From assembly GCF_030418125.1 (NCBI RefSeq), contig NZ_JAUHTR010000006.1:62001-126000 (forward strand): a stretch of DNA of 64,000 bases, in the 5' to 3' direction. This DNA is from Fictibacillus fluitans (GTDB lineage: Bacteria > Bacillota > Bacilli > Bacillales > Fictibacillaceae). How positions within the stretch are numbered: position 1 is the stretch's first letter; each line of letters begins with the position of its first letter. The notes below the pieces were generated by a model, which was not told where the DNA came from, searched no databases, and worked only from the letters and a program-made list of their open reading frames with translations. Positions 9,080 to 17,282 of the stretch are shown here, piece by piece. The translations under genes and the position numbers were made by a program.

Positions 9080-10768
9080 ATGAATCTTAATATTAACTTT
9101 AACCGGGAATGGCATGATGAATTTATTAAACGGATGGACGATGATGGACCCTGGACAAAATGGGAGTTATATAACCTTGCGCTTGAAGCGGAAAAGAATC
9201 TTTCCATTCCCGATTTTCTCGGCCTGCAGGCGCCGGGACATCTTCCGCAGCTTACCTTCCTTCCCCATCAGCTGGAGGTTGCGAAAACTGTAATCGAAAA
9301 AATGAACGGAAAAGCCATCCTGGCTGACGAGGTCGGGCTTGGAAAAACAATTGAAGCCGGACTGATCCTCAAGGAATACATGATCCGGGGACTTGCGAAA
9401 AAGGTCCTTATCCTTGTTCCCGCCTCCCTTGTCCTGCAGTGGACCGGAGAATTAAACTCCAAGTTCTTCATTCCCGCGGTTGCGCAGAAAAAATCTTATG
9501 TCTGGGAACAGTGCGAAGTCGTCGTGTCCTCCATCGATACCGCAAAACGCCAGCCTCACCGGGATATTGTGCTGAACCAGGATTATGACATTATCGTGAT
9601 CGATGAAGCTCACAAGCTTAAAAACAAAAACACGAAAAACTATGAATTTGTGCAGCATTTAAAAAAGAAATTCTGTCTTCTTCTTACTGCTACTCCTGTT
9701 CAGAACCGGGTAGAGGAAATCTTTAATCTGGTTTCCTTATTAAAACCCGGGCATCTGGGCAATCAGGAAAACTTTGATAAAGACTTCAGAAATGACAAGC
9801 ACTCCCTGAAGAACGAGGAAAAGCTGAAACAGCTTGTGAACAAAGTGATGGTGCGGAACCGAAGGGAAGAAACCGGTTTAAAATGGCCCAAACGGTTTGT
9901 TAAAACCATCCCCATCACCCTTTCCGAAACCGAGAGAAATCTGTACAACAGCATTTCGGATCTAAAAGAGCTGCCTCAGTTCAGCCGGAGCAAATTTTCT
10001 GTTCTTACCCTGCAGCGTGAAGTCTGCAGCTCAAGAGAAGCCTGCTTCCTTACACTAAAAAACATGCTTCAAAAGGATCCTTATTCCGAGCATACCATCG
10101 TTCCTGTCATGAAAAAGGTGGAAGAGGTCACCCAAAACTCCAAGGCGATGAAAACACTCGAGCTCGTCCAATCGATCAATGACAAAGTGATCATCTTTAC
10201 CGAATACCGTGCCACCCAGCTTTATCTGCAATGGTATCTGCAGCAGCATGGCATTTCTTCGGTCCCGTTCCGCGGCGGATTTAAACGGAGCAAGAAGGAT
10301 TATATGACCCATCTGTTTAAAAACCATGCACAGGTGCTTATTGCCACAGAAGCCGGCGGTGAAGGAATTAACCTCCAATTCTGCCAGCATATCATCAACT
10401 ATGACCTGCCGTGGAATCCAATGCGGATTGAACAGCGGATTGGCCGTATCCACCGGATCGGGCAAAAAGGCGATGTCCATATTTATAATTTCGCAACAGA
10501 AAATACCATCGAAGAACGCATATTGAACCTTCTCTATAACAAGATTAATCTGTTCGAAAGTGTAATCGGCGAGCTGGATGAGATTCTTGCTAAATTCGAA
10601 CTGAAAAACATTGAAACTTACATTTCTGACATTATGCTAAATTCGGAAAGCGAGGGAGAAATGAAGGTGAAAATGGACAATCTCGCATCGTTGATCAATC
10701 TTGAAGGCGGCATAAAAAAGAAAGGATGGGAAGAACATGCAGCAGCACGAGATTCATCATTTTCTTGA
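9080..10768 (+). CDS. yqhH: SNF2-family DEAD/DEAH-like helicase YqhH
   Basis: This 562-residue SWI2/SNF2-type ATPase has Walker A LADEVGLGKTIEAG (about residues 81-94), DEAH (about 175-178), a TATP motif, and the C-terminal helicase motifs TEAGGEGINLQFC (about 422-434) and RIEQRIGRIHRIGQ (about 447-460). The family remodels protein-nucleic acid complexes, and the target in bacilli is unknown. It is divergent from the gcv operon, and its 3' end overlaps yqhG by 32 bases in another frame, as in B. subtilis. Confidence 0.95.
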   Translation: MNLNINFNREWHDEFIKRMDDDGPWTKWELYNLALEAEKNLSIPDFLGLQAPGHLPQLTFLPHQLEVAKTVIEKMNGKAILADEVGLGKTIEAGLILKEYMIRGLAKKVLILVPASLVLQWTGELNSKFFIPAVAQKKSYVWEQCEVVVSSIDTAKRQPHRDIVLNQDYDIIVIDEAHKLKNKNTKNYEFVQHLKKKFCLLLTATPVQNRVEEIFNLVSLLKPGHLGNQENFDKDFRNDKHSLKNEEKLKQLVNKVMVRNRREETGLKWPKRFVKTIPITLSETERNLYNSISDLKELPQFSRSKFSVLTLQREVCSSREACFLTLKNMLQKDPYSEHTIVPVMKKVEEVTQNSKAMKTLELVQSINDKVIIFTEYRATQLYLQWYLQQHGISSVPFRGGFKRSKKDYMTHLFKNHAQVLIATEAGGEGINLQFCQHIINYDLPWNPMRIEQRIGRIHRIGQKGDVHIYNFATENTIEERILNLLYNKINLFESVIGELDEILAKFELKNIETYISDIMLNSESEGEMKVKMDNLASLINLEGGIKKKGWEEHAAARDSSFS

Positions 10769-11531
10769 ACGTTATTTCGAAGCCAACGAATGCAGTGTCG
10801 AAGCACGGCATCCAAGCTACATGAAGATTCAGCTGACTGTGGAACTCGATAAACTATTAATGAATCGTCCGTTCTACTGGCACTATCTTGAGAAGACAGG
10901 TGGTGTTCCGAACCCCATGGCTCTCACACTTGTAACGGGCCAGCAAACGCCGCAGGACGGCGGCGGAGAGTTTATCCATTTTGGATCACCCCGGCTACAT
11001 CAAATTTTTGCTTCCACCAAGAAACTGGGATCTTTCATTCGTATGTATGAATCCATCGCTCAGCATACTGGTCAAAATATCGCTCTTCACCCATGGCTTT
11101 GTGTAAATATGAAAACCTCTTACCAGTGTGACCGCAAAAAAGACCGGATTTCCTCATACGGCATCCATCTAATTACCGGCCGCATGGTAGAGTCCTTTCA
11201 TGACAAACTCACTGAGCTTCCGCTGACCCGGAAGATTCCTGATTTCTGTTACACCCTTTCCCCTTTTATCCGGCCGCTCAGCGGTTTAAAACGGATGGAA
11301 GCGCTTGTGGAACAGGAAATACAGCAGGATGACCACAGCTGGGCAGAAGATGCCAGGGCAAGATGGCGTGAGGACGAGGAGCTTTTGGACCGCTTTTACG
11401 AAGATGAAGAAGATAAACCGGAATACTACCACGTGGAAAAAGAAGCGCTCCGAACCCAATATGAGCCAAAAATTAATGTGGATATTATCAATGGTGGTTT
11501 GTTTTACCTGTCAGAAACAGCCATGTCCTAA
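10737..11531 (+). CDS. yqhG: YqhG family protein
   Basis: This 264-residue protein starts MQQHEIHHFLERYFEANEC. It matches the YqhG family in size and in position directly after yqhH. The C-terminal third is strongly acidic (EDEEDKPEYYHVEKE). No catalytic motif is obvious. The overlap with yqhH suggests coupled translation and a shared but unknown role. Confidence 0.9.
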   Translation: MQQHEIHHFLERYFEANECSVEARHPSYMKIQLTVELDKLLMNRPFYWHYLEKTGGVPNPMALTLVTGQQTPQDGGGEFIHFGSPRLHQIFASTKKLGSFIRMYESIAQHTGQNIALHPWLCVNMKTSYQCDRKKDRISSYGIHLITGRMVESFHDKLTELPLTRKIPDFCYTLSPFIRPLSGLKRMEALVEQEIQQDDHSWAEDARARWREDEELLDRFYEDEEDKPEYYHVEKEALRTQYEPKINVDIINGGLFYLSETAMS

Positions 11532-11541
11532 TTAAGGCAAC

Positions 11542-11564
11542 AAAAAAAGGGCTGAACTCAGCCC
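11542..11564 (-). terminator. Terminator overlapping the moaA 3' end
   Basis: The minus strand reads GGGCTG AGTT CAGCCC followed by TTTTTTT. The hairpin includes the moaA TGA stop at 11558-11560. Confidence 0.8.
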
Positions 11565-12577
11565 CCAATGTAAGACATCTCGATTTTTTTTCGTTTTGCC
11601 GCGCCGTCCCTGCGTTCGTCGGAGTAACGGTCGGTCCGGTTTTCCCAAATCCGGGAAATAAGTGCATCCAGCTCTTGATCTGACGCCCCTTCCCGAAGGG
11701 GCGTTTTAATATCGGTTCCATTTGCAGCAAACAGACAGGTGTATACCTTTCCGTCTGCAGACAACCTTGCTCTCGTGCAGGTGGAACAAAAGGAATCACT
11801 GATTGACGAAATGATGCCAATCTCATTTTCCCCGTCGGCAAACTGATAGCGGGAAGCGACCTCCCCATAATAATTTTCCGGAACGGAATGGAGAGGCAAT
11901 TCACTTTGAAGAATCTTCAGGATTTCTTCCTTCGTTACAACTTCTTTCATGTTCCATCCGTTCGTTGTGCCCACATCCATAAATTCAATAAAGCGGAGAA
12001 TATAAGGTGTCTTCTTAAAATAGCTGGCCATCGGGAGAATTTCCTGCTCGTTTACTCCTTTACGGACCATCATATTAACTTTTACCTTCAGTCCTGCTTC
12101 ATGGGCAGCTCTCATGCCTTCAAGCACCGGCTCCACTCCGATTCCCCTGCCGTTAATCCGGCCAAAAAGTTCAGAATCAAGAGAATCGAGGCTGACCGTA
12201 ACCCGGTCCATCCCGGCTTTCTTTAAGTCATGAGCAACACGCGGCAAAAGAACACCATTTGTTGTGAGAGCAATATCTTCCAGACCTTTGAGCTGGTTCA
12301 ATTCTCCAATAAGTTCCGGAAGGTTCTTTCTCATCAACGGTTCACCGCCCGTAATTCTCAGCTTGGTTACACCTGAGGCAACAAAACGTTCAGCAACCTT
12401 TATAATTTCGTCAAAGCTTAGGAGCTCTGTCTTTTCCAAAAAAGGATAATCCTTGTCAAAAATTTCTTTGGGCATACAATACGTGCACCGAAAATTGCAT
12501 TGGTCTGTCACGGAAATCCGCAAATCTTTCAGGGGCCGTTTCAGCCGGTCCAGCAATGCTTTTTCATTTCCCATCAT
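11558..12577 (-). CDS. moaA: GTP 3',8-cyclase MoaA (radical SAM)
   Basis: MoaA starts molybdenum-cofactor synthesis by rearranging GTP. The N-terminal radical-SAM cluster motif is CNFRCTYC (about residues 27-34), the GGEP motif is at about 78-81, and the C-terminal second-cluster cysteines are in CSTCTRARLSADGKVYTC. It ends in Gly-Gly, needed for activity in the family. No other moa or moe gene is in the window, so it stands alone here. It occupies the site between yqhG and the comG region where B. subtilis has sinIR and the tapA-sipW-tasA genes. Confidence 0.95.
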   Translation of the reverse strand: MMGNEKALLDRLKRPLKDLRISVTDQCNFRCTYCMPKEIFDKDYPFLEKTELLSFDEIIKVAERFVASGVTKLRITGGEPLMRKNLPELIGELNQLKGLEDIALTTNGVLLPRVAHDLKKAGMDRVTVSLDSLDSELFGRINGRGIGVEPVLEGMRAAHEAGLKVKVNMMVRKGVNEQEILPMASYFKKTPYILRFIEFMDVGTTNGWNMKEVVTKEEILKILQSELPLHSVPENYYGEVASRYQFADGENEIGIISSISDSFCSTCTRARLSADGKVYTCLFAANGTDIKTPLREGASDQELDALISRIWENRTDRYSDERRDGAAKRKKIEMSYIGG

Positions 12578-12661
12578 TACCACACTTCTTCATTTATGAG
12601 TTATTTCAACCCTATCATATAATTTACAAAATGAACAATGTTAGAGCCTCTCGCGGCATCG

Positions 12662-12838
12662 CTACTTTTTGTTCTTCTTAAACACCATTCCAAGAGAGAA
12701 CGGCAGCATGCCAAAAAGCGCAACGAGAACTGGCTGTTTCCGCTCCGCTTTTTGCTGTTTCATATACACTTTTTCCTCCTGTGTGCGGCTCAGCCGTTTC
12801 ACAAAAGATTCGATCAGAAATTTAAAATACGCGTTCAA
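12662..12838 (-). CDS. yqzE: YqzE family protein
   Basis: This small basic protein of about 58 residues matches the YqzE family in the pattern NAYFKFLIESFVKRL and the C-terminal LPFSLGMVFKK. The likely start is a TTG at 12838, nine bases after AAAAAGGTG; a GTG at 12850 overlaps that signal. Its function is unknown. The gene sits beside comGG in bacilli. It follows aroK closely on the same strand. Confidence 0.8.
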   Translation of the reverse strand: MNAYFKFLIESFVKRLSRTQEEKVYMKQQKAERKQPVLVALFGMLPFSLGMVFKKNKK

Positions 12839-12854
12839 GGAAAACAACACCTTT

Positions 12855-13382
12855 TTATCGTTTGTCCCCAGTGTATCCCAATTCTGAACGCTTTAACCTT
12901 GCTGCAATTCGTTTGGCCGCTTCCTCCGGATGGCACTCACCGGTCTCAAACACCCAGTGACAATCCCTGTAAAACGGAAGCCGCGATTCGTACAGCTTTT
13001 GCATGTCCTTCTTTTTTTCCTGATTAAACAGGGGCCGGCTTGTGTCTTCTTTCAGCCGTTCAAAAATCGTTTCCAGGGAACAGCTTAAAAAAATGACAAA
13101 TCCATGGTCCAACATAAATTTCCGGTTGTCCGCGGAAACCGCCAGCCCTCCGCCTGTTGTAATGACGGCATTTTTTGTTGGCAGCTCAGCGAGAATGGCA
13201 GCTTCATAGCGCCGGAAAACCGCTTCTCCATCTTCGGCGAAGATTTCAGCAACCCTTTTTCCGTACGTTTCTTCTATCACATGGTCGGTATCAATGACCG
13301 GCAAGTCCAGCTCTTCACCGAGCAGGGAGCCCACCGTCGTCTTGCCTGACCCCATGAATCCTGTTAAATATATCGGCTTCAA
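12855..13382 (-). CDS. aroK: Shikimate kinase
   Basis: Shikimate kinase phosphorylates shikimate in aromatic amino acid synthesis. The P-loop is GFMGSGKTTVG (about residues 8-18), DTDH is the substrate/Mg site, and GGGLAVS and RPLF (lid) follow. I start at the TTG at 13382 because GGAGGG lies seven bases upstream. This TTG overlaps the comGG stop as TTGA, so translation is coupled to the competence operon. A longer frame from 13400 is less likely. It is a metabolic gene placed at the end of comG. Confidence 0.93.
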   Translation of the reverse strand: MKPIYLTGFMGSGKTTVGSLLGEELDLPVIDTDHVIEETYGKRVAEIFAEDGEAVFRRYEAAILAELPTKNAVITTGGGLAVSADNRKFMLDHGFVIFLSCSLETIFERLKEDTSRPLFNQEKKKDMQKLYESRLPFYRDCHWVFETGECHPEEAAKRIAARLKRSELGYTGDKR

Positions 13383-13753
13383 CTTGTACCCTCCACCCAC
13401 TTCGTAATCTTTTTTGTCTCGCTATTATAATATATAATTACGCTTTTTGTCTGAAGGTTTTTCAAACTGGCCGATAAAGTTATTTGAATAACGGGAAGGT
13501 TTGATTTGATTAATTGGCAGTCTACTGCTCCTTCATTGAAATCAAATCTGCCGGGCGGCTCATTGTTCTGTTTTAAAGCATGGAAGGTCTCCCTGCTTGT
13601 TTTCTCAATCATCTGATCAAGCTGAAAGCGGTGTTTCTGGTCGGCTAAAAACTGCCTTTCTCCCAAATACATAAAGAGCTGATGAGCAGTCAGCATGGAA
13701 ATAATCAGGCAGAACACCAGTACCACAGGGAAAATATATCCTTTTTCATTCAT
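13379..13753 (-). CDS. comGG: Competence pseudopilus minor component ComGG
   Basis: This 124-residue protein has an N-terminal hydrophobic helix (about residues 5-25, GYIFPVVLVFCLIISMLTA) like a minor pseudopilin but without the classical GFTLIE site, as usual for ComGG. Its start overlaps the comGF stop (ATGA type) and its stop overlaps the aroK TTG. It is needed for the DNA-uptake pseudopilus. Confidence 0.85.
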   Translation of the reverse strand: MNEKGYIFPVVLVFCLIISMLTAHQLFMYLGERQFLADQKHRFQLDQMIEKTSRETFHALKQNNEPPGRFDFNEGAVDCQLIKSNLPVIQITLSASLKNLQTKSVIIYYNSETKKITKWVEGTS

Positions 13754-14178
13754 GGAGAAATCCCTGTCTTGCGCACAAAAACCCGTTTATACACATGGGA
13801 AGCGATATCGGTAATCACTAGTGTAACGGAAGAATCGGTAATGATGGGGCGGAATTGCTTGACAGAAAACAGCCAGATTTCATGTCCCTGGCCATTGACT
13901 TGTTTGCGGATTTTGTTTTCATAGAAAGAAAAGGTGACTTGCTGGCCCGAATCGGACGTAAGATTCAACCGGTCGCCAGTCGCTGTGACCTGGCTGGCTT
14001 CCCGGATCAAAGGACCAATGGACAGATAGAAAGATTCCAGCTCTTCTGCAGGAACCCTGTTCTCTGCCGGAGGGGAAAGAACCTTTATTAAAAGGGGGGA
14101 AAACGAGGCAAGCAGCAGGAAAATTGAAAGAGCCACGACAGTTTCGATCAGGGTAAAGCCGTTTGGCTTTGAATCCAT
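13750..14178 (-). CDS. comGF: Competence pseudopilin ComGF
   Basis: This 142-residue protein has a type IV pilin-like N-terminus, GFTLIETVVALSIFLLL, with the prepilin peptidase site before FTLIE. The start chosen is the ATG at 14178 (MDSKPNGFTLIE), which overlaps the end of comGE; the upstream ATG at 14196 would lengthen the leader. It acts as a minor pseudopilin at the membrane. Confidence 0.88.
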   Translation of the reverse strand: MDSKPNGFTLIETVVALSIFLLLASFSPLLIKVLSPPAENRVPAEELESFYLSIGPLIREASQVTATGDRLNLTSDSGQQVTFSFYENKIRKQVNGQGHEIWLFSVKQFRPIITDSSVTLVITDIASHVYKRVFVRKTGISP

Positions 14179-14483
14179 CTTTTGGTTACACCACATTCAC
14201 TGTAAATCCTTTTATTCTTACCGGTAAACGCAATACAAGGCGCTCCTTCCCGGGATTCCCATCGGAACTCCCCTGTCTCTCCTGTTACAGTCCCATCTTC
14301 AAAAGAATTTTCATCACTGAGCTTATTGGCCAGAAGCTCCAGCGCTTCGCGTTGCTGCTGAAGCGTGAAGCGCTCATGATAAATACGGTAAAGGACGGGA
14401 ACAGCCGCACCAATCACGATAGATAGCACACTTAATGCAAGAAGAGTTTCCAAAAGAGAAAACCCATTACATTTTTTCCACAT
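14148..14483 (-). CDS. comGE: Competence pseudopilin ComGE
   Basis: This 111-residue minor pseudopilin has a short leader MWKKCN followed by GFSLLETLLALSVLSIVIG, a type III-signal prepilin N-terminus with the conserved glutamate at +5. It overlaps comGD and comGF, as in other comG operons. Confidence 0.87.
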   Translation of the reverse strand: MWKKCNGFSLLETLLALSVLSIVIGAAVPVLYRIYHERFTLQQQREALELLANKLSDENSFEDGTVTGETGEFRWESREGAPCIAFTGKNKRIYSECGVTKRWIQSQTALP

Positions 14484-14907
14484 AAAAACGCCCTTTTCCC
14501 AGTAAAAACACCAGCCGGTATTTCCCAGCCTCCGTTTTGATTAGCAATGTGCCTGACGAGCTGATGGTTCCATTTTTTGTATAGTTAATTTTCATCGTCA
14601 TAGTGAAAGATTCCACAAGAACCTGATCCGCATACTTAATTTCTTTGTATATGCTTAATCCGCTGCCAATCATATATTTATGCTGACCCGGGTCAATGTG
14701 CAGAAAAACCACTTTTTGCTGCATTACCGCCTGACGCTGGGTATAATACAAATCTTTTTTCAACTGATCCAGAAAGAAATGCACCTCCCTGCTTTTATAG
14801 AAGCTTTGCAATGAAACTGCCGTTACTCCTAGCAAGATGCTGCTGATCGAGAGCACGATCAGCAGTTCAATCAAGGAGTATCCGTTTACATCAACTTCCC
14901 GCTTCAA
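14467..14907 (-). CDS. comGD: Competence pseudopilin ComGD
   Basis: This 146-residue pseudopilin has leader MKREVDVN and then GYSLIELLIVLSISSILLG, a prepilin processing site and hydrophobic helix. A beta-rich C-terminal domain follows. It overlaps comGC by 17 bases. It is part of the DNA-uptake pseudopilus. Confidence 0.9.
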   Translation of the reverse strand: MKREVDVNGYSLIELLIVLSISSILLGVTAVSLQSFYKSREVHFFLDQLKKDLYYTQRQAVMQQKVVFLHIDPGQHKYMIGSGLSIYKEIKYADQVLVESFTMTMKINYTKNGTISSSGTLLIKTEAGKYRLVFLLGKGRFYVEKM

Positions 14908-15193
14908 CCACTTTCCCGTTTCTAAGCTCTAACGCTTTGCCATTTGGGCACTTTACAGTATCTACATAATCATCTACAAGATCATCTAAATTATTCAGCG
15001 TTTCCCCTTTTTCCGCTTCATACGCGCCAACTTGCCCCTGAACAAGATCAATCGTCGCCTTGCAGCCAATGTCTTTTGCCACACCGAGATTCTTTGCCAT
15101 GCTCGGCAAAGCTATCATAAGGAGAACGGAAATAATAAGGAGCACAATCATCATCTCGATCAGGGTGAAGCCATCTTCGTTTAATTTTTTCAT
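14891..15193 (-). CDS. comGC: Major competence pseudopilin ComGC
   Basis: This 100-residue protein is the major subunit of the transformation pseudopilus. MKKLNEDGFTLIEMMIVLLI carries the processing site of ComC peptidase. Two later cysteines (GCKATI and VKCPNG) can form the disulfide known in ComGC. The start at 15193 follows AGAGGTGG; an in-frame ATG at 15202 is less likely. Confidence 0.95.
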   Translation of the reverse strand: MKKLNEDGFTLIEMMIVLLIISVLLMIALPSMAKNLGVAKDIGCKATIDLVQGQVGAYEAEKGETLNNLDDLVDDYVDTVKCPNGKALELRNGKVVEAGS

Positions 15194-15207
15194 TAAAGCC
15201 ACCTCTT

Positions 15208-16248
15208 TTATTTAATGGAATTCATCATGTTAAACATAGGAAGCAGCATCGATACAAACATAACCAGGACGGTGCTTCCTATAAAAAGAAACAATACGGG
15301 CTGAACAATAACAATGTACCTGTACAATTTTTCTTCTGCATAGCCAATCAGCATTTCACTGTAGTTAATCAACTCTTTGCCGAGCAGTCCGGAAGAATGT
15401 CCATGCGCAATGATTACAGAGAGCTCCGGCACAAAATAACGGCGCTGTGCGATGATATCCTCAAACTTCAACCCGTTCAGCAGATCCTGCTTCATCTTGG
15501 CGGCCTCATACCGGAAAAAACGCAGATACTGATTGCCTTCAAGGATGACGAGCGCGTCATTAATCGCCAGCCCTCCTTTCAGAAGACTGCCGATCTGCAT
15601 GGAAAACTGGTGGGTAATCCAAACAGCAAGAAGTTTGTTCAACAGTGGAACCCGAAGCAGAATGCCTATTTTTCGGGACGGGTGCATATTTTTTGTCAGC
15701 AGGAAATAAGCAGCGCCTATGGCTGCCGCTGCTGCCAACATCACTCCCAGAAGGTAGGGAATTTTTTTCAAAAAATCAATCATAAAGGTGGTGAACCAGG
15801 GAAAATCAATATTCAATGAGGAGTACAGCGAGAGAAAATGAGGAATAAGCAAGCGGAACATAATAAAACAAACGGAAAGAACAATAAAAAACAAAAACAC
15901 GGGATAACGTATGGCTTTTAAAAACCGTTCCTTTATCTCTTCTTTTTTTCTTAGCATCTTGCCGCCTTCGGTTACACTGAAGGACAAATCACCATGCTTT
16001 TCGGACAGCTCCAAAAATCCTAAAACTTCGCTCGAAAATTTTTCTGACGCGAGTGCTTCATGAAGAGAATAACCTTTCACAAGAGAATCATATACTCTGT
16101 ACATCCCCTTCTTCATCCACTGTTGCTGATGAAGCTTAAGAATGGAGATCGCCTTGGGAAGAGTGTATCCCTGTTCAAGCAATACACCCAATCGAAGCAG
16201 GAAGTCCCCCTGCTGCTTTTTGGTCCAGCTCTTTTCTTTTTTTCTCAC
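15208..16248 (-). CDS. comGB: Competence pilus platform protein ComGB
   Basis: This 346-residue inner-membrane protein of the GspF/PilC family forms the assembly platform. Hydrophobic segments are visible around residues 128-150, 168-190 and 310-340. I start at the GTG at 16248 after GGGGGGTG. It overlaps the comGA stop (16245-16247). A longer frame from 16368 reads through comGA in another frame and is not credible. Confidence 0.93.
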   Translation of the reverse strand: MRKKEKSWTKKQQGDFLLRLGVLLEQGYTLPKAISILKLHQQQWMKKGMYRVYDSLVKGYSLHEALASEKFSSEVLGFLELSEKHGDLSFSVTEGGKMLRKKEEIKERFLKAIRYPVFLFFIVLSVCFIMFRLLIPHFLSLYSSLNIDFPWFTTFMIDFLKKIPYLLGVMLAAAAAIGAAYFLLTKNMHPSRKIGILLRVPLLNKLLAVWITHQFSMQIGSLLKGGLAINDALVILEGNQYLRFFRYEAAKMKQDLLNGLKFEDIIAQRRYFVPELSVIIAHGHSSGLLGKELINYSEMLIGYAEEKLYRYIVIVQPVLFLFIGSTVLVMFVSMLLPMFNMMNSIK

Positions 16249-16613
16249 CGGCCCACCCCCCATCGGTAAAGAGTGTTCATAGGCAGATAGCCCAGCGCCA
16301 TTCCCTGTTTCATATAATAATTCAATGTTCGTAAACCCTCCGGTCGATCCGAGTTGCCACGGATCCATTCCATCCCTTTTTCCAGCCCGGATTCTGACAA
16401 CAATTCATATAAACCTATGCGTTTATTATGTCTTTGCATAAAACAGTAAGACTCACATTGATCTCCGCAATACGGGCACAACAGTGAAAGCAGACGTTGT
16501 GAAACGATGCCAAGCAATGTCTGCTCAATCTCCTGTATTGAAAGTCCAAATTCAACCAGCCGGTAAAGGCAGCCCAATGCATCTTCCGCATGCACCGTTG
16601 ACAGAACCAGATG
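16245..16613 (-). pseudogene. comGA: comGA 3' fragment, split by the prophage
   Basis: This holds the C-terminal 122 codons of the traffic ATPase that drives pseudopilus assembly. It starts inside LVLSTVHAEDALG (the His box) and includes the cysteine-rich CPYCGDQCESYC. The upstream part is at 57060-57760. Joining 57068-57760 to 16245-16613 gives 1062 bases, exactly 354 codons with stop, close to the usual ComGA length. The gene is therefore interrupted, not decayed. An open frame continues into phage sequence to 16691 but has no sign of being a real start. Confidence 0.95.
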
Positions 16614-16953
16614 GACCGTAATTACTGGCATTTCCATATCCAAAATAAACTTTGTTGTCAAAGGTCTGCATGTCCCAAACATTTCTTGCATAAGGTGGTT
16701 TGTCAGCGAATGGAGTAGATAAGATGGAAAGGTTTGGAGTTATGTCTTTTGATCGGGGTTGCTCTGGTTGTGGCGGCGGCTGCGGTGGTTGCTGTGGTTG
16801 TTCAGGAGCAGTAAGGTACTCTTTGATAATTAAATCAGTTGTTTCCTTTACAACTAAATCAATTACATTTGCGTCTAATCTAATTCCATGCAATTCGCTC
16901 AATCTATTCTGGACCTTCTCAACATAAGCAGCAAAATTTTTAATTTCAGCCAT
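16552..16953 (-). CDS. Phage protein of unknown function, reading frame crosses attL
   Basis: In the integrated form the frame has 133 codons, with a helical N-terminus and a Pro/Gln-rich linker (about residues 50-68). The last 17 codons (SVNGACGRC...) are comGA DNA read in another frame. In the excised circle the frame instead continues from the core as DYNRTLHL and stops at 57033, overlapping the integrase 3' end. The phage-form protein is thus 124 residues. The ATG at 16953 follows GAGGAG; a TTG at 16959 is an alternative. No family is recognised. It is the last gene of the lysis end. Confidence 0.7.
   Translation of the reverse strand: MAEIKNFAAYVEKVQNRLSELHGIRLDANVIDLVVKETTDLIIKEYLTAPEQPQQPPQPPPQPEQPRSKDITPNLSILSTPFADKPPYARNVWDMQTFDNKVYFGYGNASNYGPSGSVNGACGRCIGLPLPAG
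16606..16613. other. attL core of the prophage in comGA
   Basis: ACCAGATG occurs here and at 57060-57067. The sequence to the left is comGA and the sequence to the right is phage. The core encodes the Leu-Val of GHLVLST in comGA. A short core is typical for large serine integrases. Confidence 0.9.
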
Positions 16954-16982
16954 GTTCAAACAACTCCTCTTTTAGATTGAAA

Positions 16983-17018
16983 GCCCCCACCAATTAGGTG
17001 AGGGCGATTGTTTTTTTA
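16983..17018 (+). terminator. Hairpin after the holin gene, terminator-like in the plus direction
   Basis: GCCCCCACC pairs with GGTGAGGGC, and TTTTTTT follows on the plus strand. In the minus direction of the phage genes there is only CTTTC, so it should stop late phage transcription poorly. It may block rightward transcripts. Confidence 0.5.
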
Positions 17019-17270
17019 TTTATTATCTTCACGCGATGCCAAGAAGTATTTGATGCCGGCAACAGTACCAATGCCCAGCAAAGCGTACTTGCAGCCTTGG
17101 ACAAAAGCTTCAGGCTTAACCCCGGTTTCCCAGAAGGCATAAAGCACACCCAAAAAAACCGCAAGCAATGGTATCCATTTATTGCTCACCTTGTTGGTTT
17201 CACGAATAGCAAACAGAATGACAGCCAGTGCCACATATGGCACAAAATCAGATGTAAAATCCGGAATCAT
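17016..17270 (-). CDS. Holin
   Basis: This 84-residue protein is almost wholly hydrophobic, with two to three predicted transmembrane helices (about residues 9-24, 31-50 and 60-76) and a charged tail SREDNK. Its size, topology and place right after the endolysin gene fit a phage holin that times release of the lysin. I cannot assign the holin family exactly. Confidence 0.8.
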   Translation of the reverse strand: MIPDFTSDFVPYVALAVILFAIRETNKVSNKWIPLLAVFLGVLYAFWETGVKPEAFVQGCKYALLGIGTVAGIKYFLASREDNK

Positions 17271-17282
17271 TGTAAAGCCCCC

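Noticed and set aside
15208-16368. 386-codon ComGB with a long N-terminal extension
   Set aside because: The first 40 codons lie within comGA in another frame; the GTG at 16248 has a good ribosome site.
16245-16691. 148-codon frame as an intact short ComGA-like gene
   Set aside because: Its first 26 codons are phage DNA read by chance in frame; the bacterial part is only the comGA 3' end.
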